A DNA stretch of 12,428 nucleotides from assembly GCA_020847775.1 (NCBI GenBank), contig JADLBI010000238.1:1-12428 (forward strand), given 5' to 3'. Shown in pieces: positions 1 to 6,424 of the stretch (position 1 is the stretch's first letter; every line of letters starts with the position of its first letter). Source of the stretch: Opitutaceae bacterium. Lineage in GTDB: Bacteria; Verrucomicrobiota; Verrucomicrobiia; Opitutales; Opitutaceae. A program made the translations under genes and the position numbers. The notes under the pieces are model-generated. The model saw only the letters and a list, made by a program, of their open reading frames with translations, did not search any database and had not been told where the DNA came from.

Positions 1-2
1 CC

Positions 3-185
3 TACGACATCTGCACGGCACTGATTCTCCAAGAGGCCGGCGGCATCGTGGAAACGCCGGAGGGCAAACCACTGCGCGCGCCGCTCGACACGACGACGCC
101 TATCGCGTGGATGGGTTACGCCAACCCGACGCTGGCGCGCAAAGTGCGCCCAGTTTTGAAACGCCTGCTCAAGGAGTATTGTTGA
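3..185 (+). CDS. Inositol monophosphatase-like protein, C-terminal end (5' truncated)
   Basis: The window opens inside a gene read from base 3, giving about 60 residues up to TGA at 183-185. It begins with YDICTALILQEAGG. This resembles the conserved (W/Y)D-x-A-x-G-x-L-x-x-EAGG segment near the C-terminus of the inositol monophosphatase/FBPase-like phosphatases, where the Asp is a metal ligand. The rest (GKPLRAPLDTTTPIAW, then a helical basic tail) fits the end of such a domain. These enzymes are cytoplasmic Mg2+-dependent phosphatases of inositol phosphates, sugar phosphates or PAP; the substrate cannot be told from this fragment. A sugar kinase follows about 150 bases downstream on the same strand, consistent with a sugar-phosphate role. 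The family call rests on one motif, so it is moderately sure. Confidence 0.6.
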   Translation, partial: YDICTALILQEAGGIVETPEGKPLRAPLDTTTPIAWMGYANPTLARKVRPVLKRLLKEYC

Positions 186-206
186 ACGGAATTGGGCCGC
201 GGATTG

Positions 207-225
207 CACGGATGACCACGGATAA
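207..225. repeat. Possible degenerate fragment of repeat family B
   Basis: The stretch CACGGATGACCACGGATAA resembles the reverse complement of the family B arm at 2917-2948, sharing the TTATC, GTG and TCATCCGTG blocks with small differences. No second arm is seen nearby, so this is at most a partial, decayed copy. It could also be chance similarity in a short spacer. Confidence 0.25.
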
Positions 226-246
226 CAACCAAGCCACACGAGATTG

Positions 247-326
247 TCATTCTGAGCGCAGCGAAGAATCCAGAGCGATATTCGCGCGCGGCCATGTTGT
301 TGGATTCTTCGCTGAACTCAGAATGA
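247..326. repeat. Inverted repeat, family A, copy 1
   Basis: Two 26-nt arms (247-272 and 301-326) are reverse complements at 24 of 26 positions, around a 28-nt loop. The arm core is TCATTCTGAG followed by AGCGAAGAATCCA. The same arm sequence recurs at 3912-3997, so this is a dispersed element and not a site specific to one gene. I recall the core as common in intergenic DNA of several environmental phyla; this is from memory. The right arm ends where the Shine-Dalgarno of the GHMP kinase begins, so a hairpin in mRNA would sit directly beside that ribosome binding site. Confidence 0.85.
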
Positions 327-333
327 AAGGAGG
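326..333 (+). promoter_or_regulatory. Ribosome binding site of the GHMP kinase gene
   Basis: AAAGGAGG lies 6 nt before the ATG at 340 and is a near-perfect Shine-Dalgarno sequence. It fixes the start codon of the kinase. Most other genes in the window have weak or no recognisable Shine-Dalgarno, so this is the strongest one here. Confidence 0.8.
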
Positions 334-339
334 GGGACC

Positions 340-1515
340 ATGAAAACCGTCACCGGCGAAGCTCCCGGCCGCTTGGATTTCATGGGCGGCGTGGCCGATT
401 ACAGCGGCTCGCTCGTGCTGGAGATGCCGCTCAGCGTGACGACGCGGGTGACGATCACCGAAACTGTTTCGCCGGAATTTGTGTTCACCAGCAAGGCCGA
501 GGGCAGTTGCACGCTGTCGCCTGGCGCCGATCCGCAGAAAGCGCCGAAGTGGGTGCGTTATCCCTATGGCTGTTTCCTGCTGTTTTGCGCGGCGCAACGT
601 TGGCGGCCGCGAGGCGGGTTGCAGTTTGTCATCACCTCGCGCGTGCCCGAGTCCATGGGCGTGAGCAGCAGCGCGGCGCTGGAGGTGGCGACGTTGCGCG
701 CCTTGGAAAAATTCGCAGGCAAAACATTCAAAGGCACTGGGCTCGCCCGCTTGGCGCAACGCGCGGAAAACGAGATCGTCGGCGCGCCCTGCGGCTTGAT
801 GGACCAGCTAGCCTCGGCTAACGGCGTGCGCGGCGCGTTGCTGCCGATTCTGTGCCGGCCGGATATTTTGGGTGAACCAGTGAAACTGCCGGCCGGCGTC
901 ATCGCGGTGGGCTGGCCGAGCGGCGTGAAACACGCGGTGTCGGATTCGCCCTACGCGACGGCGCGCGTCGGCGCGTTCATGGGCCGAAAACTCATCGAAC
1001 TGGGCACCGGCCGGAAATTGAATCACGCGGCCGAGTTAACACCATCGGAAGTGCGCGCGCTGGCGGAGGAAGTGCTGCCGACCGCAATCACCGGGCGCGC
1101 ATTCTTGAAACGCTGCGGCGGGGTGGACGATGCGTTGTCGAAGATTGAGGCGCAGCGGCACTACCCCGTGCGGGCGGCGGTGAGTTTTCCGGTGGAGGAA
1201 AACTTTCGCGCGGAGCTCGCGGTGGCGTTGTTGCGCGGCCTCAACTCGCGCAACCAGGCCGACGCATTGGCTGCGCTCGGCGAACTGCTTTTCCAATCGC
1301 ACGTTGGCTATTCCTCGATCGGCTTGGGCTGTCCGGAGACGGATGAGATGGTGGCGGGCGTGCGCCAGCTCGGTGTGGCGCGCGGATTTTACGGCGCGCG
1401 CGTGAGCGGCGGCGGCAGTGGCGGCACGGTCGTCGTGCTGCTTAGGCAATCGGCGCTGCCGGGGCTGAAGAAACTCGCCCGCAAACTTGGCCGGCCTGAA
1501 GTGGTGATTCGCTGA
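340..1515 (+). CDS. GHMP-family sugar kinase, galactokinase/L-arabinokinase type
   Basis: A 391-residue cytoplasmic kinase expected to phosphorylate a sugar at C1 with ATP. All three GHMP motifs are visible: APGRLDFMGG (residues 8-17), the phosphate-binding loop PESMGVSSSAA (103-113), and GARVSGGGSGGT (352-363). The galactokinase-like CGLMDQ (151-156) supplies the likely catalytic Asp155. The sugar-binding stretch differs from galactokinase: where GalK has GEHTDY, this has GGVADY (16-21), keeping Asp20 but losing Glu and His. From memory, the GRLDxMGGxADYSGSLVLxMP pattern, the RVGAFMGRK block and the SGGGSGGTV ending match the kinase domain of plant L-arabinokinase (ARA1). L-arabinose or a related pentose is therefore a better guess than galactose, but this is inference. 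The start is set by a strong Shine-Dalgarno. The next gene begins 2 nt after the stop, implying cotranscription. Confidence 0.85.
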   Translation: MKTVTGEAPGRLDFMGGVADYSGSLVLEMPLSVTTRVTITETVSPEFVFTSKAEGSCTLSPGADPQKAPKWVRYPYGCFLLFCAAQRWRPRGGLQFVITSRVPESMGVSSSAALEVATLRALEKFAGKTFKGTGLARLAQRAENEIVGAPCGLMDQLASANGVRGALLPILCRPDILGEPVKLPAGVIAVGWPSGVKHAVSDSPYATARVGAFMGRKLIELGTGRKLNHAAELTPSEVRALAEEVLPTAITGRAFLKRCGGVDDALSKIEAQRHYPVRAAVSFPVEENFRAELAVALLRGLNSRNQADALAALGELLFQSHVGYSSIGLGCPETDEMVAGVRQLGVARGFYGARVSGGGSGGTVVVLLRQSALPGLKKLARKLGRPEVVIR

Positions 1516-1517
1516 GC

Positions 1518-2804
1518 ATGGACGCCGCCGCTTACGCCGGGGAAATCAAGCGCACGCAGCCGGACTGCGTGGTTTACCGGCCGACCGCGGAGTGCGGTCC
1601 GGACGCCGAGAACCAGCAGATCATCGGGTTGGTGACGTCGGGCGGCCACTGGCTGCTGACGTGGACGCAGGCCACGCACGAGAACCATCCTGATCAGCGC
1701 ATCGTGGTGAGCCGCAGCGAGGATCGCGGCGCGTCGTGGTGCGAGCCGCGGGTGATTGACGGCGCGACGGCGGCGCAGCAGGCCGGGCCGGAGCGCGGCA
1801 AATATCAGGCAAGCTGGCCGTTCTTCATCGCGGCGCCGGCGCTGGGGCGGATTTATCTTTTCTACAACAAGAACACCGGCGTGACCGATGCGCGCGACGA
1901 CACGACCGGGGTGCTGCGTTTCCGCTGGTCGGAGGACGACGGCCGCACTTGGTCCGCGCCGCACGACCACCTGCGCATCCGGCGCGGCGCGATTGACCAT
2001 CCCGACCCGGCCGTGCCGGTAAACTTCGTGACCTGTTTCCAGAGTGTGTTGGCCCCGGATGGCGTGCCACTGGTGAGTCTGACGCGCTGGGGCTCGGGCA
2101 GCCCGCACCTGCTCAACGTGAACAGCGAGGTGTGGTTCCTGCGGTTCGAAAACATCCTCACCGAGCGCGACCCGACGAAGTTGGTGATGACGACCTGGCC
2201 CGACGGCGGCACGGGCCTGCAGGTGCCGCACCCATTCCGCATGAATCAGAGCGTGGCGCAGGAAGCGGCGGTCGTGCCGTTGCCGGACGGCCGGTTGTTC
2301 ACGGTGATGCGCACGTTGCAAGGCTGCCTCTACTGGAGCCAGTCGCGGGATGGCGGACGCAGTTGGGCGTCGCACTGGACGGACCTTGACGCGACGCAGC
2401 CGCTGCCGGTTTTCCCGTTGCGTTACAGCGACGATGGCCCGCTCGTGCGCTCGCCGATCGTGTGCAGCCCGATCTTTTGCTACGCGCCGGGCAAATACTG
2501 CCTGCTATATTTCAACAACGACGGCTACCTGCCCGGCGCACGCCACCCGACCGATTATCAGGTCAACCGCCGCGAGGCGTGGATCGTGTGCGGGCGGTTT
2601 GACCCCGCGGCGCAAGGGCAGCCGGTGGGGTTCGGTGTGCCGCGCCTGTTGGCGACGGCGGACGGCACACAGCTCGGACATTTCGGGCGGATCGAGCCGG
2701 TGTGCTATCCGAGCTATTTCCGGGACGGCGACGACCACTGGCTGTGGTATTCGGATCGGAAACATTTCGTGCTCGGCAAAAAGCTGAACGCGTATTTGGA
2801 GTGA
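1518..2804 (+). CDS. Sialidase-fold (BNR/Asp-box) beta-propeller protein
   Basis: A 428-residue protein with three Asp-box repeats of the S-x-D-x-G-x-(S/T)-W type: SEDRGASW (67-74), SEDDGRTW (138-145) and SRDGGRSW (276-283). These mark the turns of a six-bladed propeller as in exo-alpha-sialidases and related glycosidases. The length suits a single propeller with no extra domain. I see no signal peptide and no clear FRIP motif of true sialidases, so sialic acid hydrolysis is not established. Other substrates, or an unsaturated or uronic-acid-containing glycan, are equally possible. The ATG lies 2 nt after the stop of the GHMP kinase and lacks its own Shine-Dalgarno, suggesting translational coupling and a shared pathway. 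The fold call is firm; the activity is not. Confidence 0.75.
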   Translation: MDAAAYAGEIKRTQPDCVVYRPTAECGPDAENQQIIGLVTSGGHWLLTWTQATHENHPDQRIVVSRSEDRGASWCEPRVIDGATAAQQAGPERGKYQASWPFFIAAPALGRIYLFYNKNTGVTDARDDTTGVLRFRWSEDDGRTWSAPHDHLRIRRGAIDHPDPAVPVNFVTCFQSVLAPDGVPLVSLTRWGSGSPHLLNVNSEVWFLRFENILTERDPTKLVMTTWPDGGTGLQVPHPFRMNQSVAQEAAVVPLPDGRLFTVMRTLQGCLYWSQSRDGGRSWASHWTDLDATQPLPVFPLRYSDDGPLVRSPIVCSPIFCYAPGKYCLLYFNNDGYLPGARHPTDYQVNRREAWIVCGRFDPAAQGQPVGFGVPRLLATADGTQLGHFGRIEPVCYPSYFRDGDDHWLWYSDRKHFVLGKKLNAYLE

Positions 2805-2818
2805 TTTTTCGATCCGGT

Positions 2819-2948
2819 TTAACCACAGATGGACACGGACGCACACGGATATGAGGCAAACGATGAGGCCGCGAATTTTCATATTACGAACAGAGATGGA
2901 AAGTTCGTGGATTGAAATCGGTGTTTATCTGTGTCCATCCGTGGTTAA
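2819..2948. repeat. Inverted repeat, family B
   Basis: Two 32-nt arms (2819-2850 and 2917-2948) are reverse complements at 26 of 32 positions, around a 66-nt A/T-richer loop. The outer end of each arm carries TTAACCAC(A/G)GATGGACAC. The element fills most of the 163-nt spacer between the sialidase-fold gene and the ROK kinase and ends 19 nt before the ROK start codon. From memory, ACCACAGATGGACAC-type sequence is a frequent intergenic repeat in Verrucomicrobiota-like genomes. It resembles a non-coding mobile or REP-like element; a role as transcription attenuator is possible but unsupported, since no T-run follows. Confidence 0.8.
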
Positions 2949-2967
2949 AATTCATCATCAATAATCA

Positions 2968-3894
2968 ATGAACATCATCGGCGTGGACATCGGCGGAACG
3001 AAATGCGCGCTCAGCGTGCCGACGGCGGACGGCCGGGTGCGCGAAGTGGCGCGCTTCGCCACCACCGACGTGTCCGGCACGCTCGAGCGGCTTTACGCGG
3101 AGATTCGTCGGCTCGCGCCAGCGCCCGAAGTGGTGTTCGGCGTGTCCTGCGGCAGTCCGCAGGATTCGGCGCGGGGGTTGATTCTGTCACCGCCGAACCT
3201 GCCGGGCTGGGACCGCATCGCGATCTGCGACGAGCTGACCAAGCGGTTCGGCGGCCGCGCGTTTCTGATGAACGACGCCAACGCCTGCGCGCTGGCCGAG
3301 TGGCAGTTCGGCGCGGGGCGCGGCTGCCAGAGCATGATGTTTTTGACCATGGGCACGGGCATGGGCGCGGGGCTCATTCTCGACGGGCGGATTTACGCTG
3401 GAGCGTCGGGCAACGCGGGCGAAGCCGGGCACATGCGGCTGACGGCCGACGGGCCGACGGGCTACGGCAAGGCCGGGTCGTTCGAGGGCTGGTGCTCGGG
3501 TGGCGGCATCGCGCAACTGGCGCGCGCGCGCGTCGCGGAATTTGCGGCTGCTTCAGGTTTGAAACAAATTGCGCCTGAAAAACTCACCTCGCGGGCCGTG
3601 GGCGAGGCCGCCGCGGCGGGTGACGCGCTGGCGTTGGCGATTTGGCGCGAAGTGGGGGAGAAGCTGGGTCAGGCGCTGGCCGTTTTCATTGATGTGATCA
3701 ACCCCGAGCGGATCGTGATCGGCAGCATTTATCAGCGTTGTGAAAAATTCATCGCGCCGGCGATGCGCGCGGTGATCGCGCGCGAGGCGCTGCCGGACAG
3801 CGCGCGCGACTGCGTGATCGTGCCGGCCGAGCTGGGCGACGAGATCGGCGGCTACGCAGCCGTGGCGATCGCGCGCTATCATAGCGCAAACTGA
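2968..3894 (+). CDS. ROK-family sugar kinase lacking the zinc-binding cysteines
   Basis: A 308-residue cytoplasmic protein of normal ROK length. It opens with the phosphate-binding motif GVDIGGTK (5-12) and has MNDANACALAE (101-111), in which Asp103 is the expected catalytic base, plus TMGTGMGAGL for nucleotide binding and EAGHMRL (152-158). ROK kinases phosphorylate hexoses such as glucose, GlcNAc, ManNAc or allose using ATP. The usual CxCGxxGCxE zinc motif is replaced: in register with it, residues 164-173 read TGYGKAGSFE. The three Cys are Thr, Tyr and Ser, while both Gly, the final Glu173 and upstream His155 are kept. No DNA-binding N-terminus is present, so it is a kinase and not a ROK repressor. 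The ATG has no clear Shine-Dalgarno. The substrate is unknown; a hexose or amino sugar released by its neighbours is likely. Confidence 0.85.
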   Translation: MNIIGVDIGGTKCALSVPTADGRVREVARFATTDVSGTLERLYAEIRRLAPAPEVVFGVSCGSPQDSARGLILSPPNLPGWDRIAICDELTKRFGGRAFLMNDANACALAEWQFGAGRGCQSMMFLTMGTGMGAGLILDGRIYAGASGNAGEAGHMRLTADGPTGYGKAGSFEGWCSGGGIAQLARARVAEFAAASGLKQIAPEKLTSRAVGEAAAAGDALALAIWREVGEKLGQALAVFIDVINPERIVIGSIYQRCEKFIAPAMRAVIAREALPDSARDCVIVPAELGDEIGGYAAVAIARYHSAN

Positions 3895-3911
3895 AATATA
3901 ATGACCCGATC

Positions 3912-3997
3912 TGTCATTCTGAGCGATAGCGAAGAATCCAGCAAATTAACCGTATGCGAACAGCGCACTGGATTCTTCGCTAGTGCTCAGAATGACA
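3912..3997. repeat. Inverted repeat, family A, copy 2
   Basis: Two 29-nt arms (3912-3940 and 3969-3997) are reverse complements at 27 of 29 positions, around a 28-nt loop. The arms share the TGTCATTCTGAGC and AGCGAAGAATCCA blocks with copy 1 at 247-326, and both copies have a loop of 28 nt, though the loop sequences differ. It starts 17 nt after the ROK stop codon and ends 42 nt before the ATG chosen for the next gene. Confidence 0.85.
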
Positions 3998-4039
3998 CCT
4001 CAAAGGTGAGTGTTTACCGATTCTAAAACGTCTTTTCCC

Positions 4040-6043
4040 ATGTATCATACCTCAAATTTCCCTCCACGCCGTGGGTTGCTGTTCGATGCCACGGATATCG
4101 CGCGCATCCGGGCCAACACCCGGCATCCCCGCTTCGCCGCCTACTGGGCGGAGCAAAAAGCCGTGGATGTCGCCGCGTGCGAAAAATTTCTTCGCGAGGA
4201 ACTGAGCCTCACCAATCACGTGCTGCACCTGCTCAAGGCGCAGCAGATGATGGAGCGCGCGATGTTCATTTACCTCGTGGAGCGCGATCCCGCGCAGCTC
4301 GCGCTGGCGAAGTTGGCGCTGCGGCGCATGCTCGATTTCTCCGAGTGGGATTACTTTGTCGAAGGCGGTCGGCAGGTGCTCGGCCTTCAGCGCGCGACCG
4401 AGGGCACCTTCGCGTTGCTGCTGGCGTTGGATTGCCTGGGCGACGCGCTCACCGCGGAGGAGGTCGCCGAGGTCGAGGACAACATCCTGCGCAAGGGTGT
4501 GCCCGCGTGTTACACGGCGGTTTACGGCATGAAGTATCCCGACCGCGTGCAGGGCTGGGACTGGAATCCGCGCAGCGAGGTGGACGATTTCCGCTACATC
4601 AGCCTCAAGCGCTGGCCGCTCATTCTCAATGCGACCAACCTCAAGATCATTCCCACCGCATGCCTCGGCATCGCAGCCTGCCATTTTCTCGGGCGACGGC
4701 CCGAGGCGGAGGGCTGGCTGGAGCTCGCGCGCTCCAGTGCGCAGGCCTTCGCGACGATCTATGGCAGCGACGGCTGTTACGACGAAGGCGTGAGCTACTG
4801 GGGCTACACGACGCTCTACCTCGCGCTGTTCGCCGAGGTGCTGTGGCGCACGCACGGCGTGGACGAACGCAACCTGATCAACTACCCCGGCACGGTGCGT
4901 TGCGCGCTCGCGCAGACTATGCCCACGCGCGACAGCGGGCAGAAGATTCGCGACTTCATCCACACCAAGGGCTGGGCCATGCCGATGGTGAAGTGGGAGG
5001 ACGACATCGTGAACTTCGGCGACGCCAACGGCGCGGTCGAGGTTTCGGTCGCGGCCTGGGTGGCGCGCACGCACGACGATCCGCTGGCGCAATACGTGGT
5101 CAACGAAATCGGCGCGGTGAAGCACATTTATGGCCTGATCTGGTTCGACGCCGCGCGTGCGGCCACGCCGCCCGGTCCCGAGTTGAACGACTTGCGCATG
5201 AAAAACGACATCGTCGTTTCACGCACCGGCTGGCGCGCGGAGGACAACCTCGTGGCCTTGCGCAGCGGCGGCCCCGGCAACCACGAACACGCCGACCGCA
5301 ACAGCGTGATTTTCAAGGCCCACGGCGAGCGGCTCCTGCACGATCCGTTTCGCGCCGCCTACAAGGCCACGCAGCCGCGCTGGCTCCTGCGCCAGACCGA
5401 GGCGCACACGGCGGTGCTCATCAACGGACAGGGGCACCAGTATCACGACGGCAGCGAGGGCACCAACGCTTCGTGGGCCTTCGCCAAAGTCACCGCCTAC
5501 GCGACCGGCCCCGGCTGGATGCGCGTCACGAGTGACGCCACCGACGCGTATCAACTCGTCAACGCCGACGTGACCCGCGTGTTGCGCACGCTCGTTTATC
5601 TGAAGCCCGATGTGCTGGTGATCTTCGACCAAGTGGAGGCGATGCAGCCCGTGACGGTCGAGGCGCGTTTCCAAGTCAACTATGAGGACGCGGCGGGGCA
5701 GGTGAGCGCAAGTGGCGCGACCTTCGCCATCACGCGGCCCTTCGCGACCCTGCGCGGCCAGGTGGCCGGCGCGGGAGAAATCGCCGTAACGGCCGGCCAA
5801 CTGGACCTGCCGCCGGAGGATGGGCGGCAACCCTTCGCGCGCACCGCCAGCGCGGCGGCGGCCCGGCACGAAATTCTGACCGTGTGCACCGCCGCGCCGC
5901 AAGGCGCGGCGCACGGAGCCATCGCCCTCACGCGCACCGCCACCGGTTGGACGCTCGCTGGCGAACACTGCGGGCAAACCATCGCGCTCAACCTCGCACC
6001 CACGCCGAGCGGCGCGCCGGAAGTCACGCTGCCGAACGCGTAA
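4040..6043 (+). CDS. Heparinase II/III-family protein (putative polysaccharide lyase)
   Basis: A protein of 667 residues from the ATG at 4040; an in-frame GTG at 4010 would add 10. Neither start has a well-spaced Shine-Dalgarno; ATG was preferred because the extra residues look unstructured and lie next to a repeat. Numbering from the GTG, an alpha-helical toroid fills roughly residues 20-380, with the heparinase-type signature YDEGVSYWGY at 257-266. The C-terminal beta-rich heparinase II/III domain starts near 390 with NHEHADRN (424-431). Asp445 and His466 (TEAHTAVL) are plausible metal ligands by comparison with heparinase II. Family members cleave uronic-acid polysaccharides by beta-elimination. 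No signal peptide is visible, which is unusual for a lyase meeting polymer outside the cell and suggests oligosaccharide cleavage inside. It follows the ROK kinase on the same strand. The exact substrate is unknown. Confidence 0.8.
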   Translation: MYHTSNFPPRRGLLFDATDIARIRANTRHPRFAAYWAEQKAVDVAACEKFLREELSLTNHVLHLLKAQQMMERAMFIYLVERDPAQLALAKLALRRMLDFSEWDYFVEGGRQVLGLQRATEGTFALLLALDCLGDALTAEEVAEVEDNILRKGVPACYTAVYGMKYPDRVQGWDWNPRSEVDDFRYISLKRWPLILNATNLKIIPTACLGIAACHFLGRRPEAEGWLELARSSAQAFATIYGSDGCYDEGVSYWGYTTLYLALFAEVLWRTHGVDERNLINYPGTVRCALAQTMPTRDSGQKIRDFIHTKGWAMPMVKWEDDIVNFGDANGAVEVSVAAWVARTHDDPLAQYVVNEIGAVKHIYGLIWFDAARAATPPGPELNDLRMKNDIVVSRTGWRAEDNLVALRSGGPGNHEHADRNSVIFKAHGERLLHDPFRAAYKATQPRWLLRQTEAHTAVLINGQGHQYHDGSEGTNASWAFAKVTAYATGPGWMRVTSDATDAYQLVNADVTRVLRTLVYLKPDVLVIFDQVEAMQPVTVEARFQVNYEDAAGQVSASGATFAITRPFATLRGQVAGAGEIAVTAGQLDLPPEDGRQPFARTASAAAARHEILTVCTAAPQGAAHGAIALTRTATGWTLAGEHCGQTIALNLAPTPSGAPEVTLPNA

Positions 6044-6081
6044 GCCTGTTGAGTTTCGTGCAATGAACTGACGCGGGATTA

Positions 6082-6159
6082 GGTGGGCCGGGCGCTCCGC
6101 GCACGGCAGTTTGAGAGGACAATCTGCGTCTGGACCGCGCGCGGAGCGCCCGATCCACC
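6082..6159. repeat. Inverted repeat, family C
   Basis: Two 21-nt arms (6082-6102 and 6139-6159) are reverse complements at 19 of 21 positions, around a 36-nt loop. The shared arm core is CGGGCGCTCCGCGC. It lies 38 nt after the stop of the heparinase-like gene and just outside the stop of the minus-strand remnant at 6168. It could therefore form a hairpin at the 3' ends of both transcripts. No T-run follows on either strand, so I call it a repeat and not an intrinsic terminator. Confidence 0.75.
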
Positions 6160-6167
6160 GGCAGTCT

Positions 6168-6359
6168 TTATGTGAGCCTCAAGATTGAGGTGACTGTGCT
6201 TGAGTCGTGCTCGCGGGTGGCGCGTTCCATGTATTCGCGGAACAGACGCATGTAGATGCGATAGTTGGCGAGGGAGACCTCGGGCGGGGTCTGGTGGTCC
6301 ACCGAGGGAAAATAGCCGCCGGTGCGCATCACGGGCAGGAGGCGTTCGAACTCGCGGCG
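6168..6359 (-). pseudogene. Uroporphyrinogen-decarboxylase (UroD)-family gene, C-terminal remnant
   Basis: Read on the minus strand, 63 codons before a TAA (6168-6170) give a clear C-terminal end of a UroD-family protein: RREFERLLPVM, then GGYFPSVDHQTPPEVSLANY, then a helical tail YMRLFREYMERATREHD. The GGYxPSxDHxxPPxVSxxNY pattern is typical of the last barrel strand and helix of UroD and the related cobalamin/corrinoid methyltransferases. Full-length members have about 340-400 residues; upstream of this piece the frame stays open briefly but loses resemblance, and the isochorismatase-like gene begins on the other strand at 6425. No start codon context or N-terminal part exists, so this is a broken gene. 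Loss by deletion or rearrangement is inferred. Confidence rests on one strong motif. Confidence 0.7.
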
Positions 6360-6424
6360 CGCGTGAGTTCTTGCTGGGAAGGCAAGGGATTGCGCGCGGG
6401 CGGATTTCCGCCAACGTGAGCGGC

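Noticed and set aside
107..343. Small open frame of 78 codons across the first spacer
   Set aside because: It overlaps the end of the phosphatase gene in another frame and runs through repeat family A; no ribosome binding site.
1389..2375. Minus-strand open frame of about 328 codons
   Set aside because: Antisense to the GHMP kinase end and sialidase-fold gene; Arg/His/Ala-rich with no recognisable motif.
4052..5125. Minus-strand open frame of about 357 codons
   Set aside because: Antisense to the heparinase-like gene, with no motif and biased composition.
4177..5535. Long open frame of about 450 codons in another plus-strand frame inside the heparinase-like gene
   Set aside because: Arg/Ala/Gly-rich low-complexity translation typical of frame-shifted reading in GC-rich DNA; the overlapping frame has real family motifs.
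6200..6424. N-terminal extension of the isochorismatase-like protein by 75 residues
   Set aside because: This part is antisense to the UroD-family remnant and is Arg/Gly-rich without homology; the fold starts after the ATG at 6425.
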